This document shows, piece by piece, positions 11,295 to 21,946 of a stretch of DNA of 64,000 nt (position 1 is its first letter; each line of letters begins with the position of its first letter). The position numbers and the translations under genes were made by a program. The notes below the pieces were generated by a model. That model saw only the letters and a program-made list of their open reading frames with translations, was not told the origin of the DNA and searched no databases. The DNA is from Diphasiastrum complanatum (taxonomy: Eukaryota > Streptophyta > Lycopodiopsida > Lycopodiales > Lycopodiaceae): NCBI GenBank assembly GCA_029204225.1, contig CM055110.1:40802130-40866129 (forward strand). The letters run 5' to 3'.

Positions 11295-13799
11295 ATGTTG
11301 TACATAGATTCTTTTGGAAAATTTGACATCTTCAAGATGACAACCAAGTATCACTTACATGTGAAGTTAGAGAGGGATTATGCGACCACCAAAGCTGCAT
11401 GGGTTGTTAACTTAAATTTGTATGACATGCATTGTTGGAGATTAGAAGGCAAAAAACATATTGACCTATGGGTAAGAGGTGATTTATACCCTCATAATCC
11501 ACTAGTAGATGCTCCTCCTAAATTTTCCGATGTACATAATTTGTTAAGGTTCGTTGGGGATGGTCGGAATGGACTGCTTGGCTATTGTCAAGCAATGGAT
11601 TCTCGAAGAATCCAAGCTGAGACATTGGCAAATACGGCAAACATTCATATCTTGAGTATGAATGACAATTTAAAGTCATTGCATGGAATAAATATGAAAT
11701 TGGAGCAAGAGATAAATGGTTTGAAAATAGAGCTTGCCAGTTCAGTCGCAAAAATTGAAGAATTGCAATCTTCAATCAGTATATTTCAGAGGACAATATA
11801 TGGCTTACAACAAAAGCGTAGAGTCTCGATGGATCAGCAAGCAGAAAATGAAAACACTAAGAGACACAAACTAGAAGCTTTGGCACCAGGTGGTGGTGCC
11901 AGTAAAAGACGTATGACGGACACAAAAGAGTTTTTGAAAAAGACGGTTGGAAAAGATTTTATTGCCGAAAAATATATGAAACATTTTTTGAAGGGTAAAG
12001 ATTTGATTAAGATTGTGGAAGATGAAACAAGTGACTGAATTCGCTTGAGAATTGCAAAAAGGCTAGTTGACAAGTTCAAGCCAAATCCAAATGTTAAAGA
12101 GATGGTGTACGCATGTGACCAAGGAGGTGTGAGTCGCAAGGGGTATAGAGCTTTGAAGAAGTATATGAAACGCTATGACAAAAATGGGTTAAAACGCCAT
12201 CAAATTATACCTACTTATAAACTTGTTGAATCCGCCAAATGAGAATGCAATTCGATTTTGCTCTCTAAATTAGGAGAGTTTCAACATATTGAGGATTCTT
12301 TTACAGTAACCAATAAGAAGAAAGGACCTTCGACATGTTTTCATTATCATCAAGGCAATAATATATTCTTAGATCTGGAAAAGGTCCAAGCGATGATGAT
12401 CTGACATTACGAAATTAGAACAAATGGTAAGAACATTTATTGTGGATTTCAGTTTTCAATTGTATGCTTTTCTTCAACTAATATGTTTTCGTAATGAAAT
12501 TTCTGTTTTACAGATTGTAGAGGTAAAGTTATATTTGTTATTAAGTTGGACGAAGCAGAAATCGTAAAAGGGCGTAAACTTGAACGTGTCACAATCACCT
12601 TGATGAATCATGAATTGCAACAGTTTGGTGAAAGTTATTGTAAAGAATTTAGCGTGCAATCCGAAAATCACATATGGTGGATAGCTGCATTTGAAGTTCC
12701 TAAGGAGTCTCACGACGTACTGGATTGGCTACTTGAAAAATGTAGTATATCTAAGATAATACATGCACAAAATGAAGGCAAATTGCTCAATGTTGAGCTT
12801 TGTTGTAGAATGGCACCTAGCTGCTGATTTGAAGACTTTGAAATGCATGTACGGTTGTGGTCTCGGTGCAAATGCAAAGAATTTTTGTATATATTGTATG
12901 TATGAATCTGAGTGGAACAAAAGTATTTTGAATTGCAACCAATGTCTTGCACCAAATAGGCACAATCTAGACAAAGCTTGGAGTCATGTGTTGAACATTC
13001 CTCTCGAAAGAGTCCATTTTTGCACAATGCATGGTGAATTACGAATACTGGGCAAATTATTATTTTTGCACTGTTGTTACGCATGGAACATGCAGCCCAA
13101 ATCAAGAGCAGATGTTAGCATTAGAAATCTAGAGATAATTTTATCCGATATGGGATTGCATGGGGGCCACGTGAGTCTTACCAAAGACGTTGAGATGAGT
13201 GGAAAAACGCAAGATGTTCCAACAAAAGTTTCAATGAGTGGTGCGAAAGCGAGACACCTATTGTCAAATCATACTGCACATGAAAGTAGTGTTGAATGGG
13301 AGTACTGGAAGAAAATATGTCAATGCACAACAAATATTGGCTCAGATCCTCACATGGCAAGTACACGTGCTAAGGTTTGGCAAGCATTTGATGCCTTGTC
13401 ACAAACTATCAACAAAAAGATTGTGAGAGATGAAGATTTGGATAGATACGCAAGAGAAGTCAAAACATTTACTGAATTGATGATCGATGCATGGGGAGAA
13501 ACACATTTAACTCACTATATGGTATGTGTGTCTCATATTTTTTACTTTCGTCTTTGTGTATTTGTAAAGATTTTAACTAATACAAATTTTCTATGAACAG
13601 CACATCTTCTATGCTCATGGACCTTGGTTTATGAAAACCTATGGATCATCAGCTATTTGGAATATGCAAGGCATGAAAAAGAGTCATTACAGGGCAAAGG
13701 CTGCATATTTCAAAAATTCACAGCATGGCAGAGGAAAGGGTATTAGCAATGCATTGGTTGAGATATTCCAATGGTTTTATAGAGGAGTTTTGGGCTGAG
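11295..13799 (+). pseudogene. Putative DDE-type transposase of the nested transposon
   Basis: Exon 1 runs from about 11295 to 12426: a coiled-coil-like stretch (LEQEINGLKIELASSVAKIE), a basic KRRMTDTKEFLKKTVGKDF, then VSRKGYRALKKYMKRY. After an intron, the frame from about 12514 leads into WHLAADLKTLKCMYGCG, then FCIYCMYESEW (CxxC) and IPLERVHFCTMHGELRILGK. It ends after a second intron (13522-13600) with HIFYAHGPW...WNMQGMKKSHYRAK. From memory, the order D-L-K, A-N...CxxC, H...RI, GM-KSHY matches an unnamed transposon protein family common in cnidarians, molluscs and glomeromycete fungi; I cannot name it. In-frame TGA codons lie at 12036, 12240, 12402 and 13797, and there is a frameshift near 12800, so it is dead. 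Confidence 0.6.
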
Positions 13800-14085
13800 G
13801 ACACTTTCAAAACACAAGAACTGAAGAGTTGAGTAAAATGATCTCCAATTCAAATTCAGTCAGAAAGACAACATGGCAATCCTCTAATGCTAGAACAAGG
13901 CATCAAGAATGGAGGATGTCTAGAGTCCGAGTTGGAAAGAGATGGATGCAATATTTTGGAAAACAACGCTAGACAATTTATGTTGAATTGTATTTCGAAT
14001 ATGCCTTTGTGATAAATATTACTGCCGAATTGGATCGTATTTATTGTATGTTTACTGATAGAATAGACATGCTGCCACTCTACGG

Positions 14086-14986
14086 GCTAATACGGATGCA
14101 TTCACGTATGTGAGTGAGTATATAGATGAAACTTTGAAGCCTTATGCCATACAAATTTTGGCTCAACTATCATGTGGATTCCATATAACTTGCTTAGTTA
14201 TATATGGAAAGGAGATAGACCCTTTATCGCTCGTCTCAACAGATTTATTAGTCACTTGGGTAACGATCATTACTTGGAGCTAACCAAGGATTAGCTAAAA
14301 ACTTTTGATCTTCAAAGTGTAGGAAAGACGTTTCTATCCGGTGAGATTACTGTTATTTTTTTGCTTAATGAGATTCCAGCAACTGTGGCCAGCAACAAAC
14401 ACAATCCTAGTGAGCAAGTGAACGAGATGCACGACCTGGGTGAAGAGAAAGATTTATCGAAGCAGTCTTGGCTGTGCAAGAGGCAACAAGTGCATCCACA
14501 TCAGCGGAACCAGAAAATATAGATGAGTCCGATGATGTCGTGCTTCGAATCCATGGCCTTGCTCCAACCATCATTGATGGGCAGGAGTATGTGTTCATGC
14601 ATGATTTGCAACATATTCTCGGCTTGCGAGAAGATGAGATGCTGGCAGCATTGGTAAATTTGCAGAATGGTAGTTCCACTTTCGACCGCACCCAGCCCGA
14701 CGACACATATGAGAAGCTGATCGGGCGTGACACGGACACCACCGAGCAAGCACTAGCAAGAGTGCTTTGCCAATTGAAAACGCTTCAACCACCACCAGTT
14801 CAAACGAGGCCATTCGAGGTACTCGAAGGGAAAACTGTTGACGTGAAGTACAAAGGCAAAGGAATTGACCTTGCGCAAACCGAAGACATTAATGAAGGGA
14901 CCGAGGCAAGTCTGATCCAACAAATCAACTTGTGTGTGTTTGTTATGTTTGTTTGTCTTCATTATACTCATTTTGCAATAATTTGA
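14086..14986 (+). pseudogene. Accessory frame of the nested transposon, function unknown
   Basis: A broken plus-strand frame reads AFTYVSEYIDETLKPYAIQI (about 14100-14160), then ELTKD, a TAG at 14292, LKTFDLQSVGKTFLSGEITV, and after a frameshift a 172-codon frame from 14468 (VVLRIHGLAPTIIDGQEYVF, then LREDEMLAALVNLQNGSS). Composition looks like real protein and the downstream part is acidic and proline-rich. I do not recognise a domain. It lies just after the transposase with the same orientation, so it may be a second transposon protein or the 3' end of the transposase transcript. Confidence 0.4.
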
Positions 14987-15486
14987 ACCAAATGAAGGAC
15001 GCAGTGGAGCTTGATGTCCCAGGTCATGACTTGGAGGTGACACGGTGGGTGTGGTGTCCCCCGACATGTCTAAATTTGATGTGTCCATGCCCATTGCTGG
15101 TGGAAATGGGTCGAAGAAAGAATCATTCAGAACCGACAACTCACCCGATGCCGCAAGCTCCTCATCTAGGAACTTCATTGTTTCCTCCCATTCAGTTGTC
15201 GTCGAGGAAGGGCTTTTTTGTCGTGGTGGCTACTGTTGCTGCTGTTGCTGGTCTTCTTGCTGCTGCTGCTCAGTCTGGTTCTCATGTGAAGCTGCTGTAT
15301 GGGCCATGTCCTCCTCAACTTCACGTTGAGTGGCCGGATCTTCCTGAGACGCTATAGGGCTGCGAATCCTACTCCTGCTTCTGCTCTCCCATCTCTCTCT
15401 CTCATTGCTAGTGCATCCCTATGGAGCAATGCAGTCACTCGGGGATCTCTAGCCGTTTGTTTTGTCCGTGCTATTTCCTTCGACAT
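14889..15486 (-). pseudogene. Small spliced protein carrying the histone H3 tail ARTKQTAR
   Basis: On the minus strand an ATG at 15486, preceded by an in-frame stop, starts MSKEIARTKQTARDPRVTAL. Residues 6-13 (15448-15471) equal histone H3 residues 1-8; H3 K9 is replaced by Asp. A short arginine/serine-rich stretch (SRSRSRIRSP), a glutamine run (EQQQQEDQQQQQQ) and an acidic/Ser-Pro region (FLDEELAASGELSVLNDSFF, then DMSGDTTPTVSPPS) follow. Exon 1 ends at 14989 (GT donor) and exon 2 is 14889-14911; joined, they end PSFDLPRSLH-stop in phase. Two lesions: an extra GA unit in a GAGAGA tract near 15385-15395 shifts the frame, and a TAG sits where the Gln run expects CAG (about 15230). Everything after MSKEIARTKQTAR is unrecognised. 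Confidence 0.55.
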
Positions 15487-15596
15487 TGGTTGGCCTTTGA
15501 AAACATATCAGAGAACACGAGAGATGAAAAATAGAGAATCTAAAAAAATTGACACTCTGACACTCGAGGAATGAAGTGGAGAAATGAGGACCCAAG

Positions 15597-16244
15597 TGTG
15601 AAAGATTTCATATCCTTAAGATCCAATCTACTTGAATGATCTTTGGTTAGAAAGAGAAATACACTACCAATTTCACCAATGTAAAAACATCAGCATCTAC
15701 ACACAATTTGAGATGCAAACACTAATAGAACTTGATCAAACTTGAATGAAATGATTATGTACTATTGCTGTCCGTACAAACTAGCAAGCTACTGTATTTC
15801 AACGTGCAGATCCAAAAATAGCAAATATAGATCATTCTACACATAGAATTGCAAGCAATCACCAAGATAGTGCACCAATGGATAGTAGAACCCAAGAGAA
15901 CCATGTATAAGCATGAAATGAGATAGAGAAGAGAGAAGATGACTCTCTCCACGAGTTACATCCTTTTATAGCAGGTCCAAACCCTATTTGGCCACTTGGC
16001 TTTCCCACCAAAATGCTAACCCTACCAATTTTGGGTCTAGATTCGATGTACCCAACTTATTCAAATTGAATCTACTCAAACTCGCATTCTATCTTTCCCA
16101 CACTTTTAAAAAGTGTTTACTCAAATGAAATTTAGACTAATGAACTTTGAAAAGTCAACCTCTAAGTCTAAAACAAGTTTTGGCCTCAATATGCCAAATA
16201 TGGAAATATTGCAAAATGTGATGAAACTAGTTGAATCTTTCACA
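15597..16244 (-). repeat. Copia B 3' LTR
   Basis: Direct repeat of 20974-21616. It carries the minus-strand TATA-like GCTATAAAAGGATG near 15960-15972 and begins and ends with the short inverted repeat TGTGAAAGATT/AATCTTTCACA. The RNase H stop codon (16240-16242) falls within its first bases. Confidence 0.9.
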
Positions 16245-16823
16245 CTCCCTCTTCAACTAGTTTTAGCATAGACTTTGATAATACTCCAAGTGAAGTCCTA
16301 TGCTTCATGAACAAGTCTTTTCCCAATGCTTTGGTGAAGATATCAGATACACATTCCCTTGAAGACACATGTTGAAGCTCCACCTCCTTTGCAATGACTC
16401 GCTCCCTCACAAAATGATATTGTATCTCAATATGCTTGCTCCTAGCATGAAAGATAGGATTGGATGCCATTCTTTGGGCTGATTGATTGTCATAAAAGAT
16501 GATTGGGCTCTCTGCAAAATCTAGCAAGTGAAGATCCTTGATCATCCTTTTGATCCATACCATCTCCTTTGTGCAATGTGTAAGAGCTTTGTACTCGGCC
16601 TCACTAGATGACAATGAGATAGTGGCCTGTTTCTTTGACATCCATGATATAGCTCCATCACCTATGAGAATACAATAAGAACTAATGGATTTCCTATCCA
16701 TTACATCTCCAGCATAGTCCGAATCTAAAAATCCAAAAAGATTAGGTGATGATCCCTCATACAATATGCCAAAATCTCGAGTTCCAATGATGTACCTCAA
16801 AACTCGCTTTCCTAGCTTCCAAT
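16240..16823 (-). CDS. Copia B RNase H and C-terminus
   Basis: The minus frame enters copia homology at HWKLGKRVLRYIIGTRDFG, the normal end of RT, and then encodes RNase H: FLDSDYAGDVMDRKSISSY, SSSEAEYKALTHC and FYDNQSAQRMASN carry the Asp/Glu/Asp residues. It continues through HARSKHIEIQYHFVRERV to DIFTKALGKDLF and SKSMLKLVEEGV, with the stop at the LTR edge. This portion is open and full length. It is a domain of the polyprotein and not a separate gene, and is probably not expressed on its own because the RT that should precede it is missing. Confidence 0.8.
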
Positions 16824-17890
16824 GCTCCTAGCATAGTTTTTGCTAATAGAACTTTGGTCCATCATAAGAATGATCTTTTTCCTAAGAATAAATCTCCTTT
16901 CAATGATCATGTAATGCTCAAAATAGAAACAACCATAATTGATATAGAGAACAGTGTCCACTTGGGATGCTTCACTATGTCTTACATCAATTTTACATGT
17001 AAAAATGTGACTAGAACATGAAGAATCAAATAGAATGTAAATGAAATGATTCCACCATGCTTACAACTCTGAACTCTCTAGAAAAATATAGCAAACAAAT
17101 AATAAATGTGAGTGATCAACTTTTGCTTGCATGTCTCCTCCTCCTTTGTCCTTTGTTGCCTTGTATCCACCATGATACTCCATGAATGAGCCTCCATCTT
17201 CATCTTGCCACAAGAAACCATCAAACCTTGGAAATCCATGAGTAGGTGAGTACATAAATGATGAAAATCCAGCACCACATGACTCCATAAACCAAGTAGT
17301 TTGCACTAGTCCATCTTCAAGATCTACTTGACACAAGAAAATGACCATGAATTCACCAAAAATTGACAATCTCCAAGTATTGGCACCAAGTAGCTCAACA
17401 CTTGAGAACTTAGCCATGGATGAGTGACATAATGAGCCTCCAATAGCTTCATTTCCATCAGCAAAATTAGCCAAGAATGCTAGTACAAATCCAACATCAA
17501 AACAATGCTCACCAATGTAGCTAGTTTTACCATATCTTGACAATTTGCACACATCCACATGAAATTGCTCAAACATGAGATAGAACAAGTAAAGTAAACT
17601 TGAACAACACTTCCTTGCTGCTCCTTTGACCTTACTTGAGCCTTCAATATGCTGCAAAAATAGATCCATAACACCTTTGTCAATTACCTCTCCTTTGATG
17701 CTCTTGACTAGCTCCAAATTGCCAAGTTCCCTTTTGACTAGTTGAAGCGCTTTGAGAACAACCTCTTGATTTTCAACTTGACCATCAAAGTCATTGAACA
17801 AAATTTGTTTTCCAGATCCATTACTTGATTTTACAGCAAGATAACATCCATCCACTTGCATAGCTCTATGTACACAAGAAGATCTTCCAA
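16824..17890 (-). other. Foreign segment replacing the Copia B reverse transcriptase
   Basis: Polyprotein homology stops after EEWIQAMDVEY-stop-SLMKNRT near 17890 and restarts at HWKLGKRVL near 16823. The roughly 230-residue RT with its YVDD block should lie between. Instead there is about 1.07 kb with a 282-codon frame (17061-17909) in the same strand: DGCYLAVKSSNGSGKQILFN, IEGSSKVKGAARKCCSSLLY, then FPRFDGFLWQDEDGGSFMEY and ATKDKGGGDMQAKVDHSH. I recognise no domain. An open frame this long is unlikely by chance, so this is probably captured host coding sequence or a coding module of a non-autonomous copia lineage. Its 3' part recurs at about 31287-31460. Confidence 0.7.
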
Positions 17891-17911
17891 AAGATGTTCT
17901 ATTCTTCATAA

Positions 17912-20373
17912 GAGATCAATACTCAACATCCATAGCTTGGATCCACTCCTCTTCTTTCCTTGCTTGATCTACACTTGTAGAATCATCCAAAGAGGTTAGG
18001 AAACAACATAATTTCCAGAAAGTACTTGCTTACCCTTTTGATCATATGTGAGCCTTGAAGGTACTTGTCTTTCTCTTGATGTTCTCCTTGGCTTTTGACT
18101 TGATGAAGGTCCATCATCACCACCATCCAAAGTAGAATCCTTCTCATCAATATCAAGAATGTTACATCCATCTACTTTACCATAAATCATGCTTGAAGAC
18201 ACCTTTGGAATGTTTCCCTTATTAAAAATGACATCTCTACCAACAATCACTTTGTTAGTAGAAGGAATGTAAACCTTGTAGGCTTTACTCACCTCACTAT
18301 ATCCAACAAAATACCTCTTCTTGAAGATGGATCCTCCTTGGTCCTATCATCAAGAGTAATGTTGACATAGCATGTGCATCCAAAGGTTCTTAGAAAGTTG
18401 ACACTCGGCCTCCTCTTGAATAGCATCTCAAAAGGTGTCCTTCCATCCAAAATAGCACTCGGCCACCTATTGCACAAGAAATTGGCACACAACAAAGCTT
18501 GATCCCAAAATGGTTTGTCAAGATTAGCACTTAACCTCATAGCTTTAGCACTTTCACATAAAGTTCTATTCTTCCTTTCAGCCACTCCATTTTGTTGTGG
18601 GGTCCTTGATGTTGTATACTCCCTCTTGATCCCATGCTCATCACAGAAGGCCTTGAACTTGTTAGATATGTACTCACCACCATTGTCACCTCTCAAGCAC
18701 TTGATCTTTGTGGAAAATTGGTTCTCCCTTGCATTCTTGGACTTGAAAAAGACATCATACACTTCATCCTTGCTCTTTAGTAGATAGATCCAATAAAATC
18801 TACTAAAATCATCAATGAATGCTACATACATCTTAGCTCCACTATTGCTAATTGTAGTAAATCCATGAATATCCGAATGTACAAGTTGAAAAGGCTTTGT
18901 AGATCTAGAAATAGATCTAGTATAAGGTAGTCTATGTGACTTAGACAAAGCACAAGACTCACAAACATGCTTGTCATTGCTTAAGGAACTTGGAAGACCA
19001 ATCACAACCTTCTTCCTTGCCATTACCTCCAATGACTTGAAGTTGAGGTGTCCCATCCTTTTGTGCCAAACCTCTTGAATAGAAATTTGCTCCCTTGCAA
19101 AACATCCAACTTGGTTAGCAATAACACAAGCATCAAGTTTGAACAACTTTCCTTGCCTTTTACCTTTTCCAATCAAGACATCCTTCCTTTTGATCAAACA
19201 AGCATCTCCATCAAACTCCACCTTGAGACCCTTACTTAGCATTTGACTCACACTAAGCAAATTCTTGGTAATAGATGGAATAAACAAGACATCCTCCAAA
19301 TGAACATTCCTATTTGTAGAGAGAGAAATAGGAATTGTGCCAATCCCTTTGATTGCACACTCACCATCATTGGTCGTGTAGATTACCCTCTTGTCATCTC
19401 CATATGCCAACAAAGAAGTGAAATACTCTTTGTGAAAGGTCATGTGTGAACTTGCTCCACTATCAATCCACCAAGGATCTAGATCTCCATCATTAGCAAG
19501 CATACATGAAGACATCACAAAATCATCATCATTTGCATCTTGCACATCCAAACCATCCTCATCAAGAGTAAGATTACCTTGCTTGTCTCCTTGATCTCTC
19601 TTCTTCTTGTAGCACTCACTTGCAAAGTGTCCTTTGATGCCACAATAGAAGCACTTGAGCTTTGATCTATCATTCTTTTTGCCACTTGAAGAAGCATCCA
19701 CTTGATCTTGCCCTTTAGACCACTTGCTTTTGGTTTTTCCCTTGAGTTTGCCCTTTGTGAACATAGCATCCTCTTGAAGTGTCGATGTAGATCCATCTCT
19801 TGCTTGAAGCCTATATTCCTCATTGATCAAGATCTCTTGAAGATCCATAAAACTTGGCAAATTCTTTTGAATAGCAATAGTTTGAACAATGTTAGCATGA
19901 GCATCCAACAAGCCATTAAGAATCACTTGAATAAGCTCTCCTTCCTTAATGCTTTCATCTATGCAAGCTAACCCATCATTCAATGCTTTCATTCTCAAAA
20001 CAAAAGTACTTGGACTTTCTTCATTCTTTTGCAAACAAGAAAAGATTTGCCTTCTTAGAGTCAACACTCTAGAAGTAGACTTGGATTAAAGCTTCTTCAA
20101 TGAATTCCAAGCTTCCAAAGATGATGTGCACTTACCAACTTCCTTGAGAAGTTCATTGGTAACATTCATCTTTATCATGTGTAGAGCCTTCTTGGCCCTC
20201 TTGTCATACCTCAATTGATCTTGTTGTGTTGCTGGTCTCTCCTCCAAACTTACAACAATATCTAAAACATCATTCATCTCAAGAAGTGACTCCATCCTCA
20301 CTTTCCATAATGGATAGTTGCTTGAGGTAAGCCTATCATTGGCGTCCAACATGACTCCAATTGAGGTTGCCAT
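17912..20373 (-). pseudogene. Copia B gag, protease and integrase
   Basis: Gag starts at 20373 (MATSIGVMLDANDRLTSSNY). A stop near 20086 splits it from the main frame at 20067 (LTLRRQIFSCLQKNEESPST). Then come a zinc knuckle (CFYCGIKGHFASEC), protease WWIDSGASSHMT with the catalytic Asp intact, GAG-pre-integrase EVWHKRMGHLN, and integrase with HSDIHGF, CLRGDNGGEY and PQQNGVAERKNRTLCE carrying the D, D, E residues. A break near 18290 is followed by the linker (PSSSQKPRRTSRERQVPSRL, then TYDQKGKQVL). Most of the polyprotein is conserved, with two frame breaks. Confidence 0.85.
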
Positions 20374-20961
20374 GTAGCAATGACTTGATCTTCTCTTTCA
20401 ACCTGTTTCAATGCACAAAGCACTCCTTTGAACAACAACAAATGCTTTCAAAAGAAATCACCAAGATTTAAAACTATCTCACAAATTCTCTTCTAGCACT
20501 TATCCAAGCAAATCAACACATAGAATAATGGAATCTTGATCAACCTATGATCTATCCTCAATCTAATGACTTTTGCCACTTCCTAAGATTGAAACATGCT
20601 CAAATGAAGTCCAGCAACCTCACTATCTAGAGATCCAATCAAAATTAGGGTTTTGACAAAATCACAAAAATTTGACTATTCCAAATCTAAATGCAAATGC
20701 TGAAAATTTGATATGCAATCTATAAGCCACCACTTAGGCTGAACCAATGATCCAAAAATCGGCCAAATCCAACATGTAAATTTTAAAAACGGAATTGAAC
20801 AAGTATATTGACCTATTTAGTGTTTTGATCTACAAAAGGTCCAATCTACAAAAGCAAAAAATCCGATTTTGGTGTAGAATCCTCTCTAGCATGCTCTAGA
20901 CTTGATATTTTCACCAAATCATTGATAGATCTGATTTTCTCCTTCATAACCTGAAACACAA
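20374..20961. other. Copia B leader between primer-binding site and gag
   Basis: Untranslated leader of about 590 bp, AT-rich, with no coding signal. It is the normal position for the packaging leader. Confidence 0.5.
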
Positions 20962-20973
20962 GCTCTGATACCA

Positions 20974-21616
20974 TGTGAAAGATTTCAGATCCTTAAGATC
21001 CAATCTACTTGAATGATCTTTGGTTAGAAAGAGAAATACACTACCAATTTCACCAATGTAAAAAAATAAGCATCTACACACAATTTGAGATGCAAACACT
21101 AATAGAACTTGATCAAACTTGAATGAAATGATTATGTACTGTTGCTGTCCGTACAAAACCAGCAAGCTACTATATTTCACACGTCCAAAAATAGCAAATA
21201 TAGATCATTCTACACATAGAATTGCAAGCAATCACCAAGATAGTGCACCAATGGATAGTAGAACCCAAGAGAACCATGTATAAGCATGAAATGAGATAGA
21301 GAAGAGAGAAGATGACTCTCTCCACGAGCTACATCCTTTTATAGCAGGTCCAAACCCTATTTGGCCACTTGGCTTTCCCACCAAAATGCTAACTCTACCA
21401 ATTTTGGGTCTAGATTCGATGTACCCAACTTAATCAAATTGAATCTACTCAAACTCACATTCTATCTTTCCCACACTTTCAAAAAGTGTTTATTCAAATA
21501 AAATTAGACTAATGAACTTTGAAAAGTCAACCTCTAAGTCTAAAACAAGTTTTGGCCTCAATATGCCAAATATGAAAATATTGCAAAATGTGATGAAACT
21601 AGTTGAATCTTTCACA
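20974..21616 (-). repeat. Copia B 5' LTR
   Basis: Same sequence as 15597-16244 apart from about 15 substitutions and a few indels. It is followed on minus by the primer-binding site at 20962-20973. Its outer edge abuts the CCAAG duplication and the TATA-like box at 21625. Confidence 0.9.
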
Positions 21617-21624
21617 CCAAGCAC

Positions 21625-21635
21625 TCTTATATGCT
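21625..21635 (-). promoter_or_regulatory. TATA box of the ARTKQTAR gene, separated by Copia B
   Basis: The minus strand reads CAGCATATAAGAGTG immediately before the Copia B target duplication. With Copia B removed, this box lies about 120-125 bp upstream of the ATG at 15486, a normal plant promoter distance. It supports the minus-strand gene, but it is a short motif and could be coincidence. Confidence 0.4.
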
Positions 21636-21946
21636 GAAGGGTTCCATTTTTTGTAATTGACCCTATAAAAGTTTTGGCCTCTTTTTGAAATATAGTATGT
21701 TCTTGTCTAGGCTCATGAGTAAAAATCCTAATTGCCAGTTAGCAGAAACCTTCAAAGAAAACCAGTAATAGTATTAAAATGCATATCACTAAACGATTTA
21801 AACCCTAACAAGTTTCAACCTTGGACATCCACAAATGTAGTAACAGACATATAAATTGTGACAACGCAAAAGTAAAGTCAAAACATAACCAAATATATTA
21901 GAATAGAGTCAAAACACAACCAACTAATTGTGTTTTCTATTTTTCA

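Larger units (their letters stand above)
15597..21616 (-). mobile_element. Copia B: Ty1/copia element lacking RT, nested in the transposon
   Basis: LTRs are 15597-16244 (3') and 20974-21616 (5'), both TGTGAAAGATT...AATCTTTCACA, flanked by the perfect 5-bp duplication CCAAG (15592-15596 and 21617-21621). The primer-binding site GCTCTGATACCA (20962-20973) is the exact complement of TGGTATCAGAGC (initiator tRNA-Met). A purine tract (GAAGAGGGAG on minus) abuts the 3' LTR. Gag, protease, integrase and RNase H are present, but the RT core is replaced by foreign sequence. The LTRs differ by about 2-2.5% by eye. Total 6020 bp. Confidence 0.95.

Noticed and set aside
15299-15574. Plus-strand 91-codon frame over the ARTKQTAR gene
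   Set aside because: No motif, and it is antisense to the better supported minus-strand gene with start, intron and TATA box.
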